DNA from: Sulfurospirillum halorespirans DSM 13726
GTDB taxonomy: Bacteria > Campylobacterota > Campylobacteria > Campylobacterales > Sulfurospirillaceae
DNA: 64,000 nucleotides
Direction of reading: 5' to 3'
Assembly: GCF_001723605.1 (NCBI RefSeq)
Contig: NZ_CP017111.1
Location: forward strand, 1,240,001 to 1,304,000
The notes under the pieces are model-generated. The model was not told where the DNA came from. It made no database searches and saw only the letters and a program-made list of their open reading frames with translations. A program made the translations under genes and the position numbers. Of the stretch, positions 51,226-59,700 are shown piece by piece; within the stretch, counting starts at the first letter, position 1; each line of letters starts with the position of its first letter.

Positions 51226-52779
51226 ATGCAAGACGTAGAAAACATAGTAAATGGGCAGAAGCTCTTTTTAAAACCAGAGTATCAAGAAGTTTTCAAAAAC
51301 AAAAAGCAATTTGAAAGTAACACAGGTTCAACGAACCCTGAAAAAGTAATCGAAATTGCTAAGTGGACAACCACATGGGAATACCGTGAGAAAAACTTAG
51401 CACGTGAGCACATCACGATCAACCCAGCTAAAGCGTGTCAACCTTTGGGCGCTGTTATGGCGGCTCTTGGTTTTGAAAACACGATGCCTTACGTTCATGG
51501 TAGTCACGGTTGTGTGGCGTACTTTAGAAGCTACTTTACACGTCACTTTAAAGAGCCAACACCGTGTGTGTCTGACTCTATGAGCGAGAGTGCAGCGGTA
51601 TTTGGTGGTCTTTCAAATATGAAAGAGGGTTTACGTAACTGTAAAGCGCTTTACAAACCAGACATGATCGCGGTTTCTACCACATGTATGGCAGAAGTTA
51701 TCGGTGATGACTTGAACGCTTTTGTTATCGGTGCTCGCAAAGATGCTGAAGGTGAACTTGATAGTACACCAATCCCAGCGGCACACACACCTTCATTTGT
51801 TGGTAGCCACATCACCGGTTATGACAATATGATGAACGCGATTCTTCAAGAGCTTAACATGGTTGAAGAGGGCGTTGAAGTTGAAAAAGATGCTGAGCGC
51901 ATCAACATCATTCCTGGTTTTGAGTCATACCTTGGAAGCTTGAAAGAAGTGAAAAAAATCGCTTCTATGTTCAGCGACAAGATCGTAATGATCGGTGATC
52001 ATGAAGATCAGTGGAACACACCAGCGGGTGAGTACAAACTCTTCTCTGGCGGTACACCACTCTCTGTTGCAAAAACAGCAAGAGGCGCAGGTACGACGAT
52101 CTCTCTTCAAAAGTACTCTACACAGGCTACTGCGAAGATGATCAAAGGTGATTGGAAACAAAACTACGTTACATGTAATCCAATTGGCTTAGGTGGCACC
52201 GATGAGTTTGTTATGAAACTAAGCGAGCTTACAGGCAAACCAGTTCCTGCAGAGCTTACAAAACTTCGTGGTCAACTTGTAGATGCGATGCAAGACAGCT
52301 ATCCGTATATGCACGGTAAAAAGTTCGCAATCTGGGGAGATCCTGACTTCTTGTTAGGTGTTGTCTCTTTCTTGGTTGAAATGGGAGCGATTCCTGTACA
52401 CGTTCTTTGCCACAATGCCCCACGTAAAAACTGGGAAAAAGAGATGCAAGCGATTCTTGACAAATGTACGTTCAAAGAAGAGTGTCACATCTGGGGTGGT
52501 AAAGACTTATGGCATTTAAGAAGCCTTCTCTTTACAGAGCCAGTTGATTTCATGATCGGTAACGTTTATGGTAAAGAGCTTTATAGAGATACCAAAATTC
52601 CTTTGATCAGAATTGGCTTCCCAATTTTTGACAGACACCATCTACACCGATACTCTATCAGCGGATACGAAGGTGCGCTAAATCTTTTAACATGGATTAC
52701 CAACTCCGTCTTAGACGCGTTGGATGAAGAGACAAAAGAGATCGCAAAAACCGACTATTTCTTCGACTGCGTTAGATAG
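51226..52779 (+). CDS. nifK: Nitrogenase MoFe protein beta chain
   Basis: The 517-residue protein keeps the P-cluster cysteines in KACQPLGAVMAALG, HGSHGCVAYFRSYF and STTCMAEVIGDDL, and the C-terminal RIGFPIFDRHHLHRY. It pairs with NifD in the catalytic tetramer. One TTACATGTAA (52169) falls in frame as VTCN and lacks the usual flanks, so it is probably coincidental. A strong terminator follows. Confidence 0.98.
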   Translation: MQDVENIVNGQKLFLKPEYQEVFKNKKQFESNTGSTNPEKVIEIAKWTTTWEYREKNLAREHITINPAKACQPLGAVMAALGFENTMPYVHGSHGCVAYFRSYFTRHFKEPTPCVSDSMSESAAVFGGLSNMKEGLRNCKALYKPDMIAVSTTCMAEVIGDDLNAFVIGARKDAEGELDSTPIPAAHTPSFVGSHITGYDNMMNAILQELNMVEEGVEVEKDAERINIIPGFESYLGSLKEVKKIASMFSDKIVMIGDHEDQWNTPAGEYKLFSGGTPLSVAKTARGAGTTISLQKYSTQATAKMIKGDWKQNYVTCNPIGLGGTDEFVMKLSELTGKPVPAELTKLRGQLVDAMQDSYPYMHGKKFAIWGDPDFLLGVVSFLVEMGAIPVHVLCHNAPRKNWEKEMQAILDKCTFKEECHIWGGKDLWHLRSLLFTEPVDFMIGNVYGKELYRDTKIPLIRIGFPIFDRHHLHRYSISGYEGALNLLTWITNSVLDALDEETKEIAKTDYFFDCVR

Positions 52780-52792
52780 TTCCTATGAAGTT

Positions 52793-52817
52793 GAGGGCTT
52801 CGGCTCTCTTCTTTTTT
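52793..52817 (+). terminator. Terminator of nifHDK operon
   Basis: GAGGGC and GCTCTC (one G:U pair) close a TTCG tetraloop (52793-52808), followed by TTCTTTTTTTT. This is a classic intrinsic terminator on the plus strand. Confidence 0.88.
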
Positions 52818-53186
52818 TTATTTTCCACCTTTACCTCCACCTCCTTTTCCATTACCGCTACTACCTCCTTTGCCATTGCATGCGCCAGTAGAACTGTTTG
52901 CATTGGAGTTTCTGCCTGTCAGTGCATTGATCTGTTGCGTTTGCACATCTTCGCTTTTTTCAGCATTCAGATCAGCCATCAATTGCTCTCGTTTGGCTTC
53001 ATTTTCAATTCTTGCACGCTCTTTAATCGCTTGAATATAACGCTGACGGAACTGCCTAGGAGCTGAGATCATGTGTGTGGTGAGCTCTTCAATACTCTTA
53101 CTCGTCTGTATCTCTTGTTCAACATCCTTTTCATCAAAAGCATAAAGGTGAACCATAAGCAAAATGGCAAATGTTGCGTATTTCAT
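52818..53186 (-). CDS. Secreted protein with Gly/Lys-rich tail, TCS-linked
   Basis: The 122-residue precursor has a signal peptide (ATFAILLMVHLYAFD), a helical part (MISAPRQFRQRYIQAIKERARIENEAKREQLM) and a tail GKGGSSGNGKGGGGKGGK. The gene at 54985 encodes a similar secreted protein with a like tail, on the other side of the same two-component system. It overlaps the kinase gene by 4 bp and is thus the last gene of the regulatory operon. Function unknown. Confidence 0.65.
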   Translation of the reverse strand: MKYATFAILLMVHLYAFDEKDVEQEIQTSKSIEELTTHMISAPRQFRQRYIQAIKERARIENEAKREQLMADLNAEKSEDVQTQQINALTGRNSNANSSTGACNGKGGSSGNGKGGGGKGGK

Positions 53187-54232
53187 GCTTTCTCCTCGGG
53201 TACGAAAAGCAGGGTGATCGATGTGCCAGTCTCTGGATGACTTTCAAGGGTGATCTGAATGGCTAAAGTATCGCACAATGTTTTAACGATATTCAGTCCA
53301 AGTCCAAGCCCTTTTTCACTCTCTTTATAGTACCGCTCATAGACACGTTTGCAGTTTTTGATGCCAATGCCTGTGTCGCGGATGTTGACGCGATTTCCAA
53401 CATTGCTTAGTATGATGGAACCGTTTTTACGGTTGTATTTACACGCATTTGAGATGAGATTGTCAAAAATACGCGCAATAGAATCGGGATCGCTGTGGAC
53501 GATGCACGGCTCTGTTTTAAAGATAAACGTCAGTTTTGGGTAGAGTTTCTGATAGAGTTTTGCCCTTACATGTAAAAGTTTTTCAAGATCAACTTCGCTT
53601 TTTTTAGGGATAAATCCTTGGTGTAAACTTTCTAAATTACGGTGCAGTGAAGCGATGGTTTTTGCGGCGAGTTCAATACGCTCTAACGCTTCAGAGGGTG
53701 CTGATTGTGCGATAGCTTTTGTATTAAGCAGTATAGACGTGACAGGCGTGTTAAGGTCGTGGATCATGTCTTTTAAAAAGCTTTCCAAAAGATAGAGGGC
53801 ATGTTTGAGCGGATAGAGCGCGTAAAACGAGTACAAAAGTGAAAAGGCAATGATGGCACACAAAAGAAGGCTTAAGATCACGAGCACTTTGTTAAAAAGC
53901 GCATGAAGCTGCGCCTCATAGTGTTGGCTTGGCATAATGACTTTAAACATGGAATTTTTTGCACTTGGAATGGTGAAATACCCACACATACCGCGATCAC
54001 ATGGCTGTAAATTGAGCTCATCGACAGTGCTATCGTAAGGAATGACGTCCATATCAAAGGCATTGTTTTGAAAATCATAGGTAAAAGATCTCATTTCTGA
54101 GAAGATTTGCTCTTCCATAATGTGCTTTTGTTCGTTGTAGTAAAAATAGGCAACTAGTGTGGTCAGAAGCATCAGTGTGGCAAAGAAAATACCAAATGTT
54201 TTAAAAAAAGCCTCTTTCTCATATTTTTTCAA
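53183..54232 (-). CDS. Sensor histidine kinase, paralogue of the kinase at 59681
   Basis: The 349-residue protein has helices near residues 14-33 and 117-140 with a small periplasmic domain containing CDRGMC (a C-x4-C pair), then H-box HDLNTPVTSILLN near residue 160 and ATPase motifs (NACKYNR, IRDTGIGI, GLGLNIVKTL). The cysteine pair could sense redox or metal. It overlaps its regulator by 14 bp. The HxLNTP H-box is shared with the kinase at 59681-60847, so the two systems are paralogous. Confidence 0.87.
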   Translation of the reverse strand: MKKYEKEAFFKTFGIFFATLMLLTTLVAYFYYNEQKHIMEEQIFSEMRSFTYDFQNNAFDMDVIPYDSTVDELNLQPCDRGMCGYFTIPSAKNSMFKVIMPSQHYEAQLHALFNKVLVILSLLLCAIIAFSLLYSFYALYPLKHALYLLESFLKDMIHDLNTPVTSILLNTKAIAQSAPSEALERIELAAKTIASLHRNLESLHQGFIPKKSEVDLEKLLHVRAKLYQKLYPKLTFIFKTEPCIVHSDPDSIARIFDNLISNACKYNRKNGSIILSNVGNRVNIRDTGIGIKNCKRVYERYYKESEKGLGLGLNIVKTLCDTLAIQITLESHPETGTSITLLFVPEEKA

Positions 54233-54854
54233 GACGGTATCCTATACCTTTGACGTTGATGACCTGTAACGAAAAACGCTGTTTGAGTTTGGTGATATGC
54301 ACGCGCAGTGCAACATCGCTTGGCTTCTCCATCACATCAAAAAAATGCTCTTTGAAGATGGTTTGACCCATGTTTCGCATCAGAAGATCAAAAATTTCTT
54401 TCTCCACAAAGCCAAGATCAACCTCTTTCCCCTTGTGGAAAATGCGTTTGTTTAAGAGATCGTAGGCAATGGAGCCGTACGAGAGAACGGGATTTTTTTT
54501 AAGTATATGCGCTTTAATGCGCACTAAAAGCTCGTCAAACTCAAAAGGTTTTTTGATGTAATCATCGCAAGCACTATCAAACGCTTTGGTAATCGTTTGA
54601 ATGTCTTTATACGCACTAATAAAAAAAGCAGGTGTTGTATCGCCACTCTCACGCAGGAGTTTGAGCAGATCAAGACCGTTTAGCAGTGGAACATTGATGT
54701 CGAAAAGATAGAGATCAAAACTAGTTTCATACGAATAACTCAGCGCCTCTTCTCCATCATCGGCATGCACAACTTCATACCCTTCACCCATCAGCAAGCT
54801 TTTGAGTGTTTCACTTAAGAGGTAGTCATCTTCAAGCAGTAAGATTTTTGACAT
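54219..54854 (-). CDS. OmpR-family response regulator
   Basis: The 211-residue protein begins MSKILLLEDDYLLSETLKS. Its phosphoryl Asp is in LYLFDINVPLLNGLDLL near residue 52, and CDDYIKKPFEFDELLVRI carries the conserved Lys. The C-terminal winged helix ends VKGIGYRLEKI. ATG 54854 follows AAGGAG; the longer reading is not supported. It closely resembles the regulator at 59044. Candidate binding repeats lie upstream at 54888-54939. Confidence 0.88.
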   Translation of the reverse strand: MSKILLLEDDYLLSETLKSLLMGEGYEVVHADDGEEALSYSYETSFDLYLFDINVPLLNGLDLLKLLRESGDTTPAFFISAYKDIQTITKAFDSACDDYIKKPFEFDELLVRIKAHILKKNPVLSYGSIAYDLLNKRIFHKGKEVDLGFVEKEIFDLLMRNMGQTIFKEHFFDVMEKPSDVALRVHITKLKQRFSLQVINVKGIGYRLEKI

Positions 54855-54887
54855 GGAGTGCTCCTTACTCAAAGAATAGCAAATATC

Positions 54888-54939
54888 TGTTAATGAAGTG
54901 TTAAAGTAAAAAAAATTTATCCTTAATACTTCGCTAACA
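54888..54939. promoter_or_regulatory. Two facing 11-bp direct-repeat pairs between regulator and secreted-protein genes
   Basis: On the plus strand TGTTAATGAAG (54888) is followed at exactly 11 bp by TGTTAAAGTAA. On the minus strand TGTTAGCGAAG (54939) is followed at 11 bp by TATTAAGGATA (54928). The two pairs face each other in the divergent intergenic region, as expected of an OmpR-type dimer site controlling both sides. Confidence 0.6.
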
Positions 54940-54984
54940 CATTCACCGTATAGTTTCATTATCACTATCTACAAAGGAGCATAG

Positions 54985-55293
54985 ATGAAAAAGAGTCTTT
55001 TAGCGTTGGTATTTTTAGGCGTTGTCTCTTTTGCAACAGACTATACCGCAATGAGCGCAACCGAACTCAGTGCCATGAGAGGAACCATTCCTGCCGAAGA
55101 TAGAACAGCTTTTCAAGCGGCGATGCAGGAAAAAATGCAAACACTGAGTCAAGAAGAGCGTCAAGCGTTAACCCAAGCCCGTACTTCTAGCACAACAGCA
55201 GGAAGTATGGGTGCAGGTTCGGGAAGTGGCAACGGCTCAGGAACGGGTGGCTCAGGTGGCAATGGAAAAGGCGGTGGACGAGGAGGGCGGTAA
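54985..55293 (+). CDS. Secreted protein with Gly-rich tail (DUF1104-like)
   Basis: The 102-residue precursor has a signal peptide (SLLALVFLGVVSFATD), a short domain TAMSATELSAMRGTIPAEDRTAFQAAMQEKMQTLSQEERQAL that resembles DUF1104 proteins of Campylobacterota, and a tail ending GNGKGGGRGGR. It is divergent from the two-component system at 53183-54854 and is its likely target. AAAGGAG precedes the ATG. Confidence 0.68.
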   Translation: MKKSLLALVFLGVVSFATDYTAMSATELSAMRGTIPAEDRTAFQAAMQEKMQTLSQEERQALTQARTSSTTAGSMGAGSGSGNGSGTGGSGGNGKGGGRGGR

Positions 55294-55385
55294 AATACTC
55301 CTGTTTTAATACTCGTTTCACGCTAAATGTATATAATTAACTTTTACGTTAGTTATATACATTTTATAGTTTTAAAAAGGCACCC

Positions 55386-55900
55386 ATGCTTAAGGTGATG
55401 ATAATCGAAGATGAGCCTCTTCAGCCCTTAATCTTAAAAAGATTTTAGAAAAAAAAGCTTTGTTGTTACAGGTCATGTGGGTAATTTTGAAGAGGCACAC
55501 ACGCTTTTTGAACCCAATAAACCCGATATTGTCCTCAGTGACATCAAACTTGAAAATGATGAATCAGGGATAGAAATCGTTAAAAACTTAAAGATGATGA
55601 GTGATTTTTGTGTTATATACCTTACCTCTTATGGCGATGATGCGATGATTGAAAAAGCATTAAGCACCAACCCTGCCGCTTATATCACAAAGCCTTTTAA
55701 AGAAATTGATTTTAATGCCGAATTGAAACTGGTTGCTACTACTATAAAAAATAAAAATACACATCCTGATTTTTGCTACAACAAAGAGACACGCTCCCTT
55801 TTTTACAAAAATGAGCAGATTGTTTTATCCAAACAAACAGTCATCCCACGAGACGAAACTACTGCTTCAACTTGGGTGGATATACTAACCATTCACTTTT
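55386..55900 (+). pseudogene. Response regulator pseudogene, frameshifted
   Basis: The ATG at 55386 starts MLKVMIIEDEPLQP, a receiver N-terminus. The frame then breaks: NLKKILEKKA follows in another frame, and VTGHVGNFEEAHTLFEPNKPDIVLSDIKLEND resumes in a third. The receiver core (SDIKLENDESGIEI, YLTSYGDD, YITKPF) is intact from 55477, and a further shift is visible where HETKLLLQL of the output domain would follow. It ends among two palindrome copies. It is a decayed OmpR-type gene, with no kinase left. Confidence 0.75.
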
Positions 55901-55956
55901 ATTTCTTTACATGTAAGGCTTTAATTCCTTACATGTAAAAAGAGTGAATACTTTTC

Positions 55957-56012
55957 TTGAAGGGCAAATCTTCATCGAAGATGATTGATGGACAAGTGAT
56001 TGAAGTAGCACC
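55957..56012 (+). pseudogene. Short fragment similar to the GNAT-nitrilase gene
   Basis: TTGAAGGGCAAATCTTCATC and the next 30 bases resemble 61112-61163 inside the intact GNAT-nitrilase gene (CTGAAGGGCAAATCTGCATC). Only about 50 bases align. The rest of 55939-56070 shows no gene. Confidence 0.5.
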
Positions 56013-56070
56013 AAACACACTATAAGTCAAGATGAATGATATCAATCTAGCAAGAGATAAACCAATTTTT

Positions 56071-57729
56071 TTAAGTTTTCAATAGAGTATCAAAATGCTT
56101 TTTAATATAATCTGCAACGCGAAAGGCATTGGCATAAATCGTCCATGTATAAGGCACACTTCCTCCCGTTGGCATGAAGCTACCGTCGGTTACAAAAAGA
56201 TTGTGTATGTCATAGCTTTGACAATAACGATTGAGTACATGTTTTTCCGGATCATTTCCAAAACGACATCCTCCTGCTTGAAGATTTTGTGGAGGCAGTG
56301 GTGAAATAGCGTAGGTAATATTTTTTGCTCCCATTTTTTCAAGCACCTGTACCGCTTTTTGGGCTAAAAATTCTCCCACTATAACATCTTGAGGATGCGC
56401 TCCTATGCGAATATTTGCAACAGGAATACCGTATTTATCCTTGTATGCTTCATCAACAGAGACAAAACAGTTGTCATTGGGCATCCAATCATTAAAGACT
56501 TCAAAATTGAGTACCCTTTTTGTTGTTAAGGTTTGAAAAATTTTATCTTGAAGTTTTTTCCCAAAGATCAATGTCCCATCTTCTCTTTTAAGGCTGTTTG
56601 CACGTCGTATCGGATTGGCATGTTCAAATAAAAAATCAACAACGCCCCCTTTAAACTCTTGTGTAAAATACCAATCTTTGAGTGCGCGATTGACAAAAAG
56701 CCCTGCTTGTAAAAGTGTCTCTTGATTAAAATGGCTTAAATCAAACTCTCCTGAACCGATACCTCCGCCTGAAAATATCATATTTTTTCCAACAGCCCCT
56801 GATGAGTTAGCAAGTCCTTTTGGAAATGCCTTGTTTTTTGAATTTAATAATAAGCGAGAACTCTCCACTGCTTGTGCTGCAAGGATAAAAAGCTTAGCAT
56901 TGACATACTTTTTAGTCCCTTCTTTTGTGAGGTACTGGGCTCTTTTAATGGTGCGTGTGTTATCTGTTTCTAATTTCACAACAAACGCATTGGCGATAAT
57001 ATGCAGATTTCCCGTTGCTAAAGCGGGCTGAATAAGCGCAGCACGTGAACTTCCCTTTGCTCCACTCGAACAGGCATACGAGCCGCAGTAATTGGAGTAA
57101 TAACAAGGGTTTCGCCCTTCCTTAGGCTCTGAGATAATAGCCCTAGGCGTTTTAAAAGGCGTAAAATGCAAAGCCTTGCAAGCCGTGTCAAAATTTTCAA
57201 CAATAGGATGTTCCGCTAAAGGAAGGTACGGATATTGCGTGGTACTTCGTGGTTCTTGGTGAGCGTACTCTGTTATCTCGCCTGAGACTCCTACGATTCT
57301 CTCTGTGAGTTCATAAAAAGGTTCAAGCTCTTCATACGTAATAGGCCAATCTTCAATATTGGCTCCTTCATAAGCCCCATAAAGAGATTTTAATTTAAAA
57401 TCATTGGGTTTGAGGCGATGGAAAAATCCACTCATAAAGTTTGAAGAGCCTCCCAAAAGGCTACCATTCCAGAAACTCCAGTTATTTTCATACGAAGGCG
57501 TTTTGATCCATTTTTCCTCTTCAAAGCTCTCAATGACATGGTATTCGTCTCTTAATTTTGGTGTAAAAACATCTCGCTTGGTATAGGCTATCTCATCTTT
57601 TGAAAAATCTTTTTCACTGTAGATGTCTCCTTTTTCAAGGATCACCACTTTTTTCCCCGCACAAGAGAGTTCATAAGCAATAGGCCCAGCACCTGCGCCG
57701 CTTCCTACAATACACACATCATACGTCAT
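56071..57729 (-). CDS. GMC family FAD-dependent oxidoreductase
   Basis: The 552-residue protein has the FAD-binding VCIVGSGAGAGPIAYELSCAGKKVVILEKG at the N-terminus, GSLLGGSSNFMSGFFHRLKPND (GMC signature 1) and the C-terminal NLFVTDGSFMPTGGSVPYTWTIYANAFRVADYI. GMC dehydrogenases oxidise alcohols or sugars; two-gene forms like gluconate 2-dehydrogenase pass electrons to a cytochrome subunit, not seen here. It overlaps the small-subunit gene by 4 bp. Confidence 0.88.
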   Translation of the reverse strand: MTYDVCIVGSGAGAGPIAYELSCAGKKVVILEKGDIYSEKDFSKDEIAYTKRDVFTPKLRDEYHVIESFEEEKWIKTPSYENNWSFWNGSLLGGSSNFMSGFFHRLKPNDFKLKSLYGAYEGANIEDWPITYEELEPFYELTERIVGVSGEITEYAHQEPRSTTQYPYLPLAEHPIVENFDTACKALHFTPFKTPRAIISEPKEGRNPCYYSNYCGSYACSSGAKGSSRAALIQPALATGNLHIIANAFVVKLETDNTRTIKRAQYLTKEGTKKYVNAKLFILAAQAVESSRLLLNSKNKAFPKGLANSSGAVGKNMIFSGGGIGSGEFDLSHFNQETLLQAGLFVNRALKDWYFTQEFKGGVVDFLFEHANPIRRANSLKREDGTLIFGKKLQDKIFQTLTTKRVLNFEVFNDWMPNDNCFVSVDEAYKDKYGIPVANIRIGAHPQDVIVGEFLAQKAVQVLEKMGAKNITYAISPLPPQNLQAGGCRFGNDPEKHVLNRYCQSYDIHNLFVTDGSFMPTGGSVPYTWTIYANAFRVADYIKKHFDTLLKT

Positions 57730-58214
57730 ATTTTGCTCCCATAGGTACTTTTAGGACGAGGTTCTCCCTTTAGATGTAAAACAGATTTCCATCCTATTTC
57801 TTGTGTGTTTCCCCCGTAAATTGGATCACCAAACATTGCTTCAAGCGTGTAATAAATCAGCCGTGAGAGCCATTGCTCCAAATAAGGATCCTCACTTGCT
57901 AGCTCTACGATACGGTATTGAGCTTCTGCATTTTCTTGAAAGAAATGAGAAAATTTTTGGTTAAAAATAGAAGCTCCTTTGATCAAAAGTTCCAAATCAT
58001 TTTGATCAAAATAGTGACTGGCGCTATTGACGATTAAAAAGGAAAGGGCATTGACATTTTTTGCAGAAGGCATCTGCTCTGTTGCAGGAAATAAGACTTC
58101 TTGGACACTTTCTATGGTTTTCCACACAGAAGCAGGAACATCTTTAGCATAAGCATCCATGTTTAAAAAAAAAGGTGATGAAGCACTCAGTGCTATAAAG
58201 GTACGTCTATTCAT
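57726..58214 (-). CDS. Gluconate 2-dehydrogenase subunit 3-like protein
   Basis: The 162-residue protein starts with a Tat-type signal (MNRRTFIALSASSPFFLNM) and has ASVWKTIESVQEVLFPATEQMPSA and QWLSRLIYYTLEAMFGDPIYGGN, the pattern of the small subunit of membrane-bound GMC dehydrogenases. It would carry its GMC partner (56071-57729) through the Tat system. An earlier ATG at 58223 is possible. Confidence 0.82.
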   Translation of the reverse strand: MNRRTFIALSASSPFFLNMDAYAKDVPASVWKTIESVQEVLFPATEQMPSAKNVNALSFLIVNSASHYFDQNDLELLIKGASIFNQKFSHFFQENAEAQYRIVELASEDPYLEQWLSRLIYYTLEAMFGDPIYGGNTQEIGWKSVLHLKGEPRPKSTYGSKI

Positions 58215-58257
58215 AGTGTGCATTCTAACACAGACATGTAAAACTTTTGTGTAATAC

Positions 58258-58299
58258 GACTACATATTCACTACACAAAATGTCACTATACTGTCACTA
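58258..58299. promoter_or_regulatory. Four half-sites in the divergent KCG-peptide/GMC intergenic region
   Basis: GACTA at 58258, then CACTA at 58269, 58284 and 58295, give two pairs with 11-bp spacing. The last two are within TGTCACTA repeats. A possible -10 (TATACT, 58287-58292) is inside. This layout suits OmpR-type binding, most simply by the regulator encoded at 59044. Confidence 0.55.
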
Positions 58300-58323
58300 C
58301 CAAAACTCAAAAGGAGATCTACA

Positions 58324-58557
58324 ATGCAAGTATTTTCTAAAGTTAAACTTTTCGCAGCACTCTTGATAGCTGCTATGTTCGTAAGCGGTGCTATGGCAGC
58401 TGAAAGTAAATGTGGTGGTGAAATGAACGCTACGAAAGATGCGAAAGAGATGAAAAAACCAGCTGACGCTAAATGTGGAGGCGACAAAGCGAGTGATGCT
58501 AAAAAACCAGCTGATGCCAAATGTGGTGCTGCTAAATGCGGTGGCGAAAAGAAATAA
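58324..58557 (+). CDS. Secreted Cys-rich KCG-repeat peptide, HvfA/bufferin-like precursor
   Basis: The 77-residue precursor has a signal peptide (LFAALLIAAMFVSGAMA) and a mature part of about 50 residues made of Lys/Ala/Asp with four KCG motifs: SKCGGE, AKCGGD and AKCGAAKCGGE. HvfA-type bufferin precursors carry such EGKCG/KCG motifs, whose cysteines are modified by MNIO (DUF692) enzymes and bind copper. A DoxX gene follows directly, as in hvf operons. No DUF692 or DUF2063 gene is in the window. AAAGGAG (58309-58315) precedes the ATG. Confidence 0.78.
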   Translation: MQVFSKVKLFAALLIAAMFVSGAMAAESKCGGEMNATKDAKEMKKPADAKCGGDKASDAKKPADAKCGAAKCGGEKK

Positions 58558-58563
58558 TCTGCA

Positions 58564-58998
58564 ATGCGGTTATTTCTTGTTAACACAATGCAATCAATCG
58601 TATTGTTGAGTGTGAGACTTATGTTGGCATATGGATTTTATGAACCATCTGTACGGAAGTGGAGCGATATTCATTCCGTTGCAGAGTGGTTTGAAACACT
58701 TAATATTCCTTTTCCTTTACTCAACGCTTACCTTTCAGCAAGCATTGAGAGTGTGGGTGTTGTTTTACTGATTTTAGGCTTATTAACGAGATGGATTTCA
58801 CTACCATTAAGTGCTGTTATGGTGGTTGCAATTCTAAGCGTTCATTTACACAATGGCTTTAGTGCAACCGATGGAGGTTTTGAAATTCCTCTTTACTATC
58901 TGATATTTCTTGGTGTACTATGTGCCTTTGGCGCAGGAAAAATCAGCTTAGATTATTTTCTTTTTGAGAAAAAAAAGCCATCATCGTGTATGCCATAG
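58564..58998 (+). CDS. DoxX family membrane protein (HvfX-like)
   Basis: The 144-residue protein has four helices: QSIVLLSVRLMLAYGFYEPSVRKW, LSASIESVGVVLLILGLLTRW, SLPLSAVMVVAILSVHLHNGF and GFEIPLYYLIFLGVLCAFGAG. This is the DoxX fold. It starts 6 bp after the KCG-peptide gene, so the two are one unit. DoxX proteins accompany bufferin-type operons, with unknown mechanism. The last residues (SSCMP) carry a cysteine. Confidence 0.82.
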   Translation: MRLFLVNTMQSIVLLSVRLMLAYGFYEPSVRKWSDIHSVAEWFETLNIPFPLLNAYLSASIESVGVVLLILGLLTRWISLPLSAVMVVAILSVHLHNGFSATDGGFEIPLYYLIFLGVLCAFGAGKISLDYFLFEKKKPSSCMP

Positions 58999-59043
58999 CT
59001 TTGCAAAAGGCTATGGTATAATTGGCTTAAAAGGAAGTGGTCG

Positions 59044-59700
59044 ATGAAAATTTTACTGCTAGAAGATGATCCAATTTTATCTGATATTCTACTTTGTCAT
59101 CTGAATCGCCATCTTCATCAAACGACTCACTTTAGCGATGGGCAGTCAGCGTCTGATGCACTCAGTACCCAAAAATTTGATCTTTTAATCCTTGATATTA
59201 ATGTCCCAAAACTCAGTGGTATTGATCTTATTAAAGAAATTCGTACCTATAAAGACACGACACCTGCTATTATCATTACCGCGTTTCAAGATACGGCTCA
59301 TTTGAAAAAAGGATTTGAAAATGGTTGCGATGATTACATCAAAAAGCCTTTTGATCTTGAAGAGCTTGACTTGCGCATTAAAAACATTCAAAAACGATTT
59401 AACCTTATCAATGAACAAGCCATCATTATTGATTCTCATCTTTCTTTAATGGCTTCTAAAAACCGTTTGTATGTCAATGAAATACCTTACACCCTGACGC
59501 GTAAAGAGTGCAAAATCTTACTCTATTTAAGTAACCACAAAAGTAAGGTTGTCTCCTCAGAAGAGCTGATGCAAAATTTATGGGACTATGATGAAATGCC
59601 TAGCGAAGCGACGATTAGGGTTTACATTAAAAATCTACGCACTATCATTGGAAAAGATAAAATTCAAACCGTTAGAGGGAATGGATATATTTTTGAATAA
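59044..59700 (+). CDS. OmpR-family response regulator of KCG-peptide locus
   Basis: The 218-residue protein has a receiver domain (KILLLEDD, phosphoryl Asp in LLILDINVPKLSGIDL near residue 52, CDDYIKKPFDLEELDLRI) and a winged-helix domain (LTRKECKILLYLSNHKSKVVSSEELMQNLW, ATIRVYIKNLRTIIGKDKIQTVRGNGYIFE). It is a paralogue of the regulator at 54219. It likely controls the KCG-peptide genes just upstream. Confidence 0.88.
   Translation: MKILLLEDDPILSDILLCHLNRHLHQTTHFSDGQSASDALSTQKFDLLILDINVPKLSGIDLIKEIRTYKDTTPAIIITAFQDTAHLKKGFENGCDDYIKKPFDLEELDLRIKNIQKRFNLINEQAIIIDSHLSLMASKNRLYVNEIPYTLTRKECKILLYLSNHKSKVVSSEELMQNLWDYDEMPSEATIRVYIKNLRTIIGKDKIQTVRGNGYIFE

Noticed and set aside
52169-52178. Functional palindrome copy in nifK
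   Set aside because: Counted as an exact match, but flanks are not the usual CTTT/AAAG and codons are constrained (VTCNP), so chance is more likely.
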